Source of the DNA: an uncultured Actinomycetes bacterium
Lineage (GTDB): Bacteria; Actinomycetota; Actinomycetes; Nanopelagicales; Nanopelagicaceae
NCBI GenBank assembly: GCA_903827345.1
Contig: CAIKID010000221.1
Location: 1 to 5,272, forward strand
Direction of reading: 5' to 3'
DNA length: 5,272 nucleotides
Position 1 is the first letter of the stretch, and the number at the start of each line of letters is the position of its first letter. The notes beneath the pieces are model-generated. The model ran no database searches and was not told the origin of the DNA. It worked only from the letters and a program-made list of their open reading frames with translations. The position numbers and the translations under genes were made by a program. Of the stretch, positions 1 through 4,984 are shown one piece after another.

Positions 1-1083
1 TGCTGGGTCTGATGCAGCTTTTGCACCAGCGGACTTGGTTGCTGGAATAAATCCACCGGCTGCTACCAAGAACTTAGCGTAATTAGCAGGCTCGTAGATG
101 AAGTCCATCCACTTTTGAATAGCAGCCTGGTTGCCGTTCTTGCTATAAGCGGTGAAGTAATCCTGGACACCGAGTGTTACTGGCTTGTGGCCAGCATTTG
201 AAACGAATGAACCTGTACCAACGTTGATCTTTGAACCACCGTTAGCTGTAAGCCAACTTCCGAGGAAGACAGAACCGTTGATGAAGACAGCCTTGCCAGC
301 CGCGAAGAGTGCTTGAGCACATGCTGTGCGATCGCACTTATCTGGATTTGGCTCGGTGTAACCCTTTTTCACGAGGGACTTGATATAAGTTGCAGTTGCA
401 ATGTTCGCAGATGAATCAAGAACCCATGCCTTGGTTGCATAGTTGTAATAAGTTCCGCCGTTGCCGCCGGACCAAATGTTGAACTCTGCTTGTGCTTCCT
501 CTGGTCCAAGCGGAATTGCGTATCCGTAGATGCCCTTCAACTTGCGATGGATGATTCCAAGATCAGTGGTGAGTGCTAACCATGATGTTGGAAGTTTTGT
601 GATTCCAGCCTTAGCCAAGAGATCCTTGTTGTAGAACAAGGCACGAGCTGAAGCTAGATCAGGTAGTGCATAAACAACTCCGTTGTACTTAGAGTTATTT
701 AAGAATGTTGGAAGGATGTCAGCCAAAGTAGCTGCTGAAACAATCTTCGAAGCGGGATAAAGGAGACCAGCAGCTGCAGGAGCCGAATAGTCACCCTTGT
801 TAACAACATCTGGTGTCTGTCCGCTAGCAATTTGAGTTGCTACATATTGATCAATGTCGTTCCAGCTCTTCACGATTACATTGACCGTGATATCTGGGTT
901 AGCGGCATGGAAGCGGGTAGCGAAGTCGGTCCATTGATCCTGCTGGGTATGTCCGTCGCCAGGGTAATCGGCGGCGATCATGGTGAGGGTTGTTGCAGCA
1001 TGTGAGGGGGTAACCCCTACAGCCATAGTTACAGCGAGAGTCAGGGCAGATACAACTGCCGCTCCGCGTGTCATTCTCTTCAT
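1..1083 (-). CDS. ABC transporter sugar-binding protein, extracellular (partial, C-terminus outside window)
   Basis: The 361 residues seen here belong to a family 1 (CUT1-type) extracellular solute-binding protein, the part of a sugar ABC importer that captures substrate outside the membrane. Residues 1-29 form a Sec signal peptide: basic MKRMTR, a hydrophobic stretch, then a SHA|A cleavage site. There is no lipobox cysteine, so it is probably released or held by the permease rather than lipid-anchored, unlike many Gram-positive homologues. The mature part has the family pattern: TLTMIAADYPG strand, FHAANPDITVNV near 58-69, and ALPDLASARALFYNKDLLAKAGI at 139-161. Cys250 and Cys255 could form a disulfide. 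Homologues usually exceed 400 residues, so perhaps 60-80 are missing. The ATG at 1083 is chosen for its AAAGGAA ribosome site 7 nt upstream. Lying divergent from amino-sugar genes, it probably binds GlcNAc or a chitin or peptidoglycan oligomer; substrate identity is inferred from context only. Confidence 0.93.
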   Translation of the reverse strand, partial: MKRMTRGAAVVSALTLAVTMAVGVTPSHAATTLTMIAADYPGDGHTQQDQWTDFATRFHAANPDITVNVIVKSWNDIDQYVATQIASGQTPDVVNKGDYSAPAAAGLLYPASKIVSAATLADILPTFLNNSKYNGVVYALPDLASARALFYNKDLLAKAGITKLPTSWLALTTDLGIIHRKLKGIYGYAIPLGPEEAQAEFNIWSGGNGGTYYNYATKAWVLDSSANIATATYIKSLVKKGYTEPNPDKCDRTACAQALFAAGKAVFINGSVFLGSWLTANGGSKINVGTGSFVSNAGHKPVTLGVQDYFTAYSKNGNQAAIQKWMDFIYEPANYAKFLVAAGGFIPATKSAGAKAASDPA

Positions 1084-1090
1084 CTAGTAC

Positions 1091-1097
1091 TTCCTTT
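1091..1097 (-). promoter_or_regulatory. Ribosome binding site of the sugar-binding protein
   Basis: AAAGGAA on the minus strand lies 7 nt before the ATG at 1083. It decides this start over the in-frame ATG three codons later. It sits directly after the palindrome at 1098-1107 and the stop of the possible leader peptide at 1100, so folding or translation of the leader could affect its accessibility. Confidence 0.75.
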
Positions 1098-1107
1098 GCC
1101 TATAGGC
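1098..1107. repeat. Perfect 10-bp palindrome next to the ribosome site
   Basis: GCCTATAGGC is a perfect palindrome touching the AAAGGAA ribosome site of the sugar-binding protein gene. It could be a small RNA hairpin or a protein-binding site. In RNA it shares base 1107 with the GC stem at 1107-1122, so the two stems compete slightly. Confidence 0.4.
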
Positions 1108-1156
1108 CCGGCGGTATCCGGGTTATGGTTAGGTTGGAGTGACGTTTTGCGTCCAT
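1100..1156 (-). CDS. Possible 18-aa leader peptide with PPG motif
   Basis: A short reading frame in the leader of the sugar-binding protein gene encodes MDAKRHSNLTITRIPPGL and stops at TAG, 16 nt before the main ATG. Its ATG is preceded by GGAG (1163-1166) with a 6-nt spacer, a plausible Shine-Dalgarno site. That GGAG also forms part of one arm of the long inverted repeat at 1128-1174, and the GC-rich stem at 1107-1122 lies inside the frame. The Pro-Pro-Gly near the end is a known type of ribosome-slowing sequence that depends on EF-P. A slowed ribosome there would cover the downstream ribosome site. That the peptide is made, and that it regulates anything, is inference; an 18-codon frame can arise by chance. 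Confidence 0.35.
   Translation of the reverse strand: MDAKRHSNLTITRIPPGL
1107..1122 (-). repeat. GC-only hairpin in the transporter leader
   Basis: CCCGG and CCGGG form a perfect 5-bp all-GC stem around a 6-nt loop. It lies in the untranslated leader of the sugar-binding protein and inside the possible leader peptide frame. No T-run follows on the minus strand, so it is not a standard intrinsic terminator. It may shape access to the ribosome site. Confidence 0.5.
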
Positions 1157-1174
1157 GGAGAGCTCCGACCTAAC
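1128..1174 (-). repeat. Long inverted repeat / compound hairpin in the transporter leader
   Basis: Two 12-base arms, 1128-1139 (GTTAGGTTGGAG on plus) and 1163-1174 (CTCCGACCTAAC), pair with a single non-Watson-Crick position. Between them GACG (1141-1144) and CGTC (1150-1153) make a second small stem around TTTTG. In the minus-strand transcript this gives a two-part hairpin near the 5' end of the leader, covering the GGAG before the possible leader peptide. It could be a cis-regulatory RNA or a looped operator with half-sites 35 bp apart. It does not match a riboswitch class known to me. Confidence 0.55.
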
Positions 1175-1175
1175 G

Positions 1176-1185
1176 GTGTGCACAC
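1176..1185. promoter_or_regulatory. Perfect palindrome GTGTGCACAC, operator candidate
   Basis: This 10-bp perfect palindrome spans from the last bases of the proposed -10 box to the expected start of transcription of the sugar-binding protein gene. A repressor bound there would block initiation. The regulator is unknown; no regulator gene is in the window. Confidence 0.4.
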
Positions 1186-1212
1186 TTCACTACCTTCTAG
1201 GGCCTAAGTCAA
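1184..1212 (-). promoter_or_regulatory. Promoter of the sugar-binding protein gene
   Basis: On the minus strand TTGACT (1207-1212) is followed after 17 bp by TGAAGT (1184-1189). Transcription would start near 1177 and give a leader of about 94 nt, long enough to contain the hairpins and the short reading frame described here. The -35 box is close to consensus; the -10 box is weak, so the exact start is uncertain. Confidence 0.45.
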
Positions 1213-1244
1213 GCACTTCTGCATAAATTTGTTGTTATAAAGCG

Positions 1245-1270
1245 AAAATTGGCAAAATCGCTCAAATTTT
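1245..1270 (+). promoter_or_regulatory. AT-rich stretch upstream of the operon promoter
   Basis: AAAATT (1245-1250) and AATTTT (1265-1270) form a 6-bp inverted repeat ending one base before the -35 box of the plus-strand operon. The A and T tracts fit an UP element, or a regulator site, for that promoter. Confidence 0.3.
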
Positions 1271-1271
1271 C

Positions 1272-1301
1272 TTGACTTGATGGGTTATATACCCTTACCG
1301 T
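1272..1301 (+). promoter_or_regulatory. Promoter of the amino-sugar operon, leaderless
   Basis: TTGACT (1272-1277) and TACCGT (1296-1301) are separated by 18 bp. The -10 box fits the actinobacterial TANNNT form and ends 6 nt before the ATG at 1308, so the first transcribed base should be at or next to the A of the start codon. No Shine-Dalgarno sequence precedes that ATG. The spacer carries GGGT-tatat-ACCC (1282-1294), a 4+4 bp inverted repeat that could be a repressor site. Confidence 0.65.
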
Positions 1302-1307
1302 GCGGAC

Positions 1308-2198
1308 ATGAAGAGTGATATTCAGTTCTACGCCGACAGCGAGATCGATAGCCAACCGGAAATATGGCGGGAAACCGCTCGTTTTGCCCCCACGGTGGCC
1401 CATCTCCTGCCCCAGCCCGGCGAACGTGTGGCCGTTGTTGGGTGTGGCAGCTCTTGGTTTATGTCCCAAGCCTATGCCAGTCTGCGCGAAGCTGCTGGCC
1501 AGGGTGAATCTCACTATTTCACGGCATCTGAGTACATCTACAGCCGCAATTACGACCGCGTTGTAGCCATCACTCGTAGCGGAACGACGACCGAGACCGT
1601 GGGACTCCTACGAAATTTGCAGGGGAAGGTGCCAACGGTTGTTTTGACTGCAGTCGATGGATCTCCAGTCACAGAATTTGCCTCCGACTCAATCGTTATG
1701 GGTTTTGCCGATGAGCAGTCGGTTGTTCAGACCCGTTGGGCTACTGCTGCGCTCGGGCTCCTGCGCACCCCGCTCGGTATTGATCTCAATGCGCTCGCTC
1801 TGGAAGCAGAAATCGCGCTTGCCGAAGATCTTGGCGACCTGCCACATATGGATGAAATCACCTACATCGGAACCGGTTGGACGATTGGGCTCGCATCTGA
1901 GGCCGCTCTCAAAACCCGCGAGGCGGCACAGTTTTGGGCTGAGGCTTATCCCGCTATGGATTATCGTCACGGACCGTTAGCGATATCGCAACCAGGAAGA
2001 GCAGTTTGGGCATTCGGAGAGATTGAGCCTGCGCTTATTGCAGATATTGCGCAGACCGGTGCCACATTTGAATCAAGCACGCTCGATCCAATGGCTCACC
2101 TCATTAAGGCACAGCGGCTCGCTATTGCGCTTGCTCGCGTCAAGGGTTTAAATCCGGACTCACCTCGCAATCTCTCACGCTCTATTATCTTGAATTAA
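1308..2198 (+). CDS. Double-SIS sugar-phosphate enzyme, probable glucosamine-6-phosphate deaminase (NagB-II type)
   Basis: A 296-residue cytoplasmic protein with two SIS (sugar isomerase) halves, like the isomerase part of GlmS without the glutaminase domain. The first half shows GCGSS at 45-49 and the phosphate-binding SGTTTET at 91-97. The second half shows SEAALKTRE at 197-205 and DYRHGPLAI at 218-226. Aligned by eye with E. coli GlmS, E481, K485, E488 and H504 correspond to E198, K202, E205 and H221. The C-terminal motif PRNLSRS carries Arg291 where GlmS has Lys603. With no glutaminase domain and with NagA and a kinase downstream, the likely reaction is GlcN-6-P to fructose-6-P plus ammonia. 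It is shorter than the GlmS isomerase part (about 368 residues), mostly after the HGPLA motif. An AgaS-like role on galactosamine-6-P is the main alternative. Confidence 0.85.
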   Translation: MKSDIQFYADSEIDSQPEIWRETARFAPTVAHLLPQPGERVAVVGCGSSWFMSQAYASLREAAGQGESHYFTASEYIYSRNYDRVVAITRSGTTTETVGLLRNLQGKVPTVVLTAVDGSPVTEFASDSIVMGFADEQSVVQTRWATAALGLLRTPLGIDLNALALEAEIALAEDLGDLPHMDEITYIGTGWTIGLASEAALKTREAAQFWAEAYPAMDYRHGPLAISQPGRAVWAFGEIEPALIADIAQTGATFESSTLDPMAHLIKAQRLAIALARVKGLNPDSPRNLSRSIILN

Positions 2199-2201
2199 TC
2201 G

Positions 2202-2215
2202 GATTGCACTCAATC
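2202..2215. repeat. Short inverted repeat upstream of the kinase gene
   Basis: GATTG and CAATC flank CACT, giving a 5-bp inverted repeat 5 bp before the proposed -10 box of the kinase gene. It lies where a repressor could block RNA polymerase. The arms are short, so chance is quite possible. Confidence 0.2.
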
Positions 2216-2220
2216 TCAAC

Positions 2221-2226
2221 TAAAGT
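2221..2226 (+). promoter_or_regulatory. -10 box of an internal leaderless promoter before the kinase gene
   Basis: TAAAGT fits TANNNT and ends exactly 6 nt before the ATG at 2233, the same spacing as at the first gene of the operon. No convincing -35 box is found at 17-18 bp: TTGCAC at 2204 is too close and TTGAAT at 2190 too far. No Shine-Dalgarno sequence is seen before the ATG. The kinase and following genes may therefore also be transcribed separately from the SIS gene. Confidence 0.45.
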
Positions 2227-2232
2227 GTGCAG

Positions 2233-3132
2233 ATGAAATATGTCGCTGCAATTGATGTTGGCGGCACCTCGATTAAAGCCGCTCTTGTATCGCAGACGCT
2301 CGAGGTAATTACTACCACCACAGCTCCTACCCCCCAAGAAGATCCCACGGGTCATAAGACTGCTCAAGCGCTCGCTGCCATCGTGAAGGAACTCGAGCAG
2401 AATCATCATGTCAGTGCCGTGGGGTTTGCAGTACCCGGTGCGCTAGATGAGGCGCAAGGAATAAGTCGCTGGACCGGAAATCTTGGCTGGAAAGATCTTC
2501 CCATCAAAGAGTTGGTAGCCAAAGAGGTAAATCTTCCCGTTGCATTTGGCCATGATGTGCGCAGTGGCGCCATCGCAGAATTGCGCAGCGGCGCGGCTAA
2601 AGATTTTCAACAGGCCATCTTTATTCCGATAGGCACGGGAATTGCTGCTGCACTTATTATTGACGGCAAGATCCGAAGCAGCGATGGCTATGCAGGAGAG
2701 ATTGGCCATCTCAATGTTGGTCATGATATTCCCTGCGTATGCGGGTTATCTGGATGTTTAGAAACAATCTCGTCAGCGGCAGCAATAACGCGCGAATACG
2801 AAAAGAGAACGGGATATCAAGTAACGTCAAAAGAAATTTTGGGGCGTATTAGGAGTGATGATCACGCCTGGCAAGTCTGGGAACAAGCAGTCGCCTACCT
2901 TGCGGTGGCGCTAGAAGATCTCATCACAATATTGGCTCCAGAAGCAATTATCTTTGGCGGTGGATTGTCACAAGCGGGCGCTGCACTTATAGAACCTCTG
3001 CAAACAATCTTGAATGAAAGATTGACCTTCCAACGGATGCCGCAGTTACTTATTGCCCATTACGGGGTCAATGCTGGGACAATTGGATGCGCGATAATGG
3101 CACTGGACCTTCTATCGAAAGAGACGGCATGA
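2233..3132 (+). CDS. ROK-family sugar kinase, probable N-acetylglucosamine kinase
   Basis: A 299-residue cytoplasmic ROK kinase, of usual family length, that should phosphorylate a hexose or N-acetylhexosamine with ATP. The N-terminus has the phosphate-binding AIDVGGTSIKAAL (6-18). The catalytic Asp108 lies in GHDVRSGAIAE, where many ROK kinases have Asn before the Asp and this one has His107. The substrate motif GEIGH ends at His159, and with CVCGLSGC (Cys168, Cys170, Cys175) this completes the ROK zinc site; Glu177 follows. FGGGLS near the C-terminus fits the ATP region. No helix-turn-helix precedes the kinase fold, so it is an enzyme and not a ROK repressor. The ATG at 2233 is preferred to the GTG at 2227 because of the leaderless -10 spacing and the typical MKYVAAIDVGG beginning. 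The gene ends in a 4-nt overlap with nagA, so GlcNAc is the best substrate guess; glucose or ManNAc remain possible. Confidence 0.88.
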   Translation: MKYVAAIDVGGTSIKAALVSQTLEVITTTTAPTPQEDPTGHKTAQALAAIVKELEQNHHVSAVGFAVPGALDEAQGISRWTGNLGWKDLPIKELVAKEVNLPVAFGHDVRSGAIAELRSGAAKDFQQAIFIPIGTGIAAALIIDGKIRSSDGYAGEIGHLNVGHDIPCVCGLSGCLETISSAAAITREYEKRTGYQVTSKEILGRIRSDDHAWQVWEQAVAYLAVALEDLITILAPEAIIFGGGLSQAGAALIEPLQTILNERLTFQRMPQLLIAHYGVNAGTIGCAIMALDLLSKETA

Positions 3133-4007
3133 CTACCGGCTTTACGGACATCCACTGCCATGGCGGTGGTGGGTATAGTTTTGGCGATCCCAACCCCGAG
3201 CACATTATGAAAGTGTTGGCGACACATCGCGAGCATGGAACCACCACACAAATTGCAAGTTTGGTTACTGAGCCATTGGATGTGCTGAAATCTCAGATCA
3301 AGAACCTGATTCCCTTTGCTCTCGAGGGAGGCATTGCGGGAATTCATTTGGAGGGACCATATCTATCAAGTGCTAAATGCGGTGCTCATGATCCGGAATT
3401 ACTTCGCGAACCAAAGTTAGATGAGATCAAAGAATTGATTGACGCTGGCCAAGGTCATATAAGAATGGTGACGATCGCCCCCGAATTACCTGGCGCCCTC
3501 GCCGCGATCGAACTTCTTAGAGATCTTGGAGTGACAGTTGCCATAGGTCACAGCAACGCTACTGCAGCAGAAGCCACCTCGGCGATATCGGCCGGCGCAA
3601 CCGTAGTTACTCATATGTTTAATGGCCTCCCAGGGTTGGACCACCGCAGCGGCACGATTACAAATGCGCTACTCATTAACCCAGATATTTACTTTGAGCT
3701 CATTTTAGATGGAGTGCATGTCACTCATTCAGCAGTCGAGCTCTTGCTTCAATTAGCTCCCGGTCGAATTATTCTTGTCACCGATGCGATGGCTGCAGCA
3801 GGTGGCAGCGATGGCGACTACACAATTGGTGATTTGGCGGTGCAGGTAGAAAATGGCGTCGCTACTCTAGCCTCTAATGGTTCTCTAGCCGGAAGTACTC
3901 TGACGATGGATGCGGCATATAATCGTTTTGTTAATGAATTTGGAGTTTCACCACAGGCCGCTCAATCTGCAGCCATCGACCTAGGAAAGAAGGCACTTGG
4001 AATATGA
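3129..4007 (+). CDS. nagA: N-acetylglucosamine-6-phosphate deacetylase, TIM-barrel-only form
   Basis: A 292-residue amidohydrolase that should convert GlcNAc-6-P to GlcN-6-P and acetate. The NagA motifs appear in order: DIHCHGGGG with the HxH pair His9/His11, HLEGPYLS with metal ligand Glu75, GHSNAT with His141, THMFNGL with His162, DGVHVTH with His197, VTDAMAAAGG with catalytic Asp219, and LAGSTLTMD at 253-261. Typical NagA has about 380 residues with a small beta-sandwich domain built from both ends. This protein starts at the first barrel strand (E. coli has about 55 residues before it) and stops at KKALGI, where E. coli continues for about 40 more. No remnant of either end is visible in the neighbouring sequence. 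The ATG at 3129 overlaps the kinase stop as ATGA and has a purine-rich GAAAGAGA upstream; an in-frame ATG at 3087 adds 14 residues unlike any NagA. The stop overlaps the next start, again as ATGA. Confidence 0.9.
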   Translation: MTTGFTDIHCHGGGGYSFGDPNPEHIMKVLATHREHGTTTQIASLVTEPLDVLKSQIKNLIPFALEGGIAGIHLEGPYLSSAKCGAHDPELLREPKLDEIKELIDAGQGHIRMVTIAPELPGALAAIELLRDLGVTVAIGHSNATAAEATSAISAGATVVTHMFNGLPGLDHRSGTITNALLINPDIYFELILDGVHVTHSAVELLLQLAPGRIILVTDAMAAAGGSDGDYTIGDLAVQVENGVATLASNGSLAGSTLTMDAAYNRFVNEFGVSPQAAQSAAIDLGKKALGI

Positions 4008-4978
4008 GCGCGCTACGTTGGGGTTTCTTAAGTGCAGGTGGCATCGCTACTGCAGTTGCGGATGATTTTCGAATTGCCGGAATAAATATTCAAGCGGTCG
4101 GTGCTAGGGAATTAGCAAAGGCCAATGAGTTTGCGGATAAGTTTGGAATCCCCAATCGCCATCAGGGCTATGACGCGCTCGTCAATGATCCCGAAGTCGA
4201 CGCCGTCTACATCTCGACGCCACACCCTTGGCATCACCAACATGCTCTACTGGCTCTCAACGCGGGTAAACATGTTCTACTTGAGAAGCCTTTTACCATC
4301 AACGCTCGCGAAGCCCAAGACATTAAAGAGTTGGCCGCCGCCAAGAAACTATTCGTTCTAGAGGCAATGTGGACGCGTTTTCTCCCATCTATGGATGCCA
4401 TCTTCGCAGTCATTAATTCCGGGGCACTCGGTGAAATTAGGTTAGTAACAGCCGACCACAGCCAGTATTTGCCGCATGTTCCCCGCCTCTGGGAGCCAGA
4501 GTTAGGTGGAGGAGCGCTCTTGGATTTAGGGATTTATCCGGTCTCTTTTGCGGTACGAGTTCTCGGTTTTCCAAAGACTGTTACGGCGAAGGCAACTCTC
4601 ACGGGTCAGAAAGTGGATGAGACGACATCTCTCATCTTTGAATATACGAATGGAGCCCAGGCCTCATTAACCACGTGTATGTCAGCAGCAGGTCCTGTAA
4701 CCGCAACGGTCGTTGGAACCCTCGGTCGCATTGAAATTGACGCACCTTTCTACAACCAGACCTCTTTTAGAGTCTTCAATCAAGGTGGCGAAGTTATTCA
4801 AAGCTATGACGAGAAGATAAAGGGCATTGGCCGGCAGTATCAAGGTCTGCATTTAGAGATGTGCGTAGCAGCAGGGCTCATTGAAAGCCCAATCTTGAGC
4901 GTCACTGAAAGCGTTGCAATTATGCAGGTTATGGATGCGCTTCGCGCTCAGATCGGTGTTAAGTACCCTACTGAATAA
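4004..4978 (+). CDS. Gfo/Idh/MocA-family NAD(P)-dependent oxidoreductase
   Basis: A complete 324-residue cytoplasmic sugar or cyclitol dehydrogenase-like protein. The N-terminal Rossmann fold begins WGFLSAGGIA (6-15); Ser10 stands where most members have the first Gly of GxGxxA. YISTPHPWHHQHALLALNAGKHVLLEKPF follows, with the EKP motif at 94-96 carrying the expected catalytic Lys95. The C-terminal domain has EAMWTRFLP (120-128) and GGGALLDLGIYPV (168-180), the pattern of the dimeric dihydrodiol dehydrogenase / glucose-fructose oxidoreductase branch, where the Tyr (here Tyr178) pairs with the Lys. The start overlaps the nagA stop by 4 nt, so it is translationally coupled to amino-sugar breakdown. 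Its substrate cannot be read from sequence. An amino sugar or its oxidised derivative is a context guess. Confidence 0.9.
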   Translation: MSALRWGFLSAGGIATAVADDFRIAGINIQAVGARELAKANEFADKFGIPNRHQGYDALVNDPEVDAVYISTPHPWHHQHALLALNAGKHVLLEKPFTINAREAQDIKELAAAKKLFVLEAMWTRFLPSMDAIFAVINSGALGEIRLVTADHSQYLPHVPRLWEPELGGGALLDLGIYPVSFAVRVLGFPKTVTAKATLTGQKVDETTSLIFEYTNGAQASLTTCMSAAGPVTATVVGTLGRIEIDAPFYNQTSFRVFNQGGEVIQSYDEKIKGIGRQYQGLHLEMCVAAGLIESPILSVTESVAIMQVMDALRAQIGVKYPTE

Positions 4979-4984
4979 CTCAGT
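4970..4984. repeat. Small inverted repeat across the convergent stop codons
   Basis: ACTGA (4970-4974) and TCAGT (4980-4984) make a perfect 5-bp stem with a 5-nt loop spanning both stop codons. It lacks a GC-rich stem and a T-run on either strand, so it is not a convincing terminator, but nothing else lies between the two genes. Confidence 0.2.

Noticed and set aside
1084..1307. DasR/NagR-type operator
   Set aside because: No TGGTCTAGACCA-like sequence is found; the palindromes present have different half-sites.
1209..1514. 101-codon minus-strand frame across the control region
   Set aside because: It overlaps the operon promoter and the conserved start of the SIS gene and resembles no known family; it is an antisense shadow.
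2227..2232. GTG as the kinase start
   Set aside because: It lies directly after the TAAAGT hexamer and adds only two residues; the ATG at 2233 fits the leaderless spacing and the family start.
3087..3128. Upstream ATG extending NagA by 14 residues
   Set aside because: The added residues are unlike NagA and come from a shifted frame of the kinase C-terminus; the ATGA overlap at 3129 is more natural.
3087..4100. Frameshift explaining the short NagA
   Set aside because: Sequence on both sides is fully accounted for by intact neighbours, and no NagA N- or C-terminal remnant is seen in another frame.
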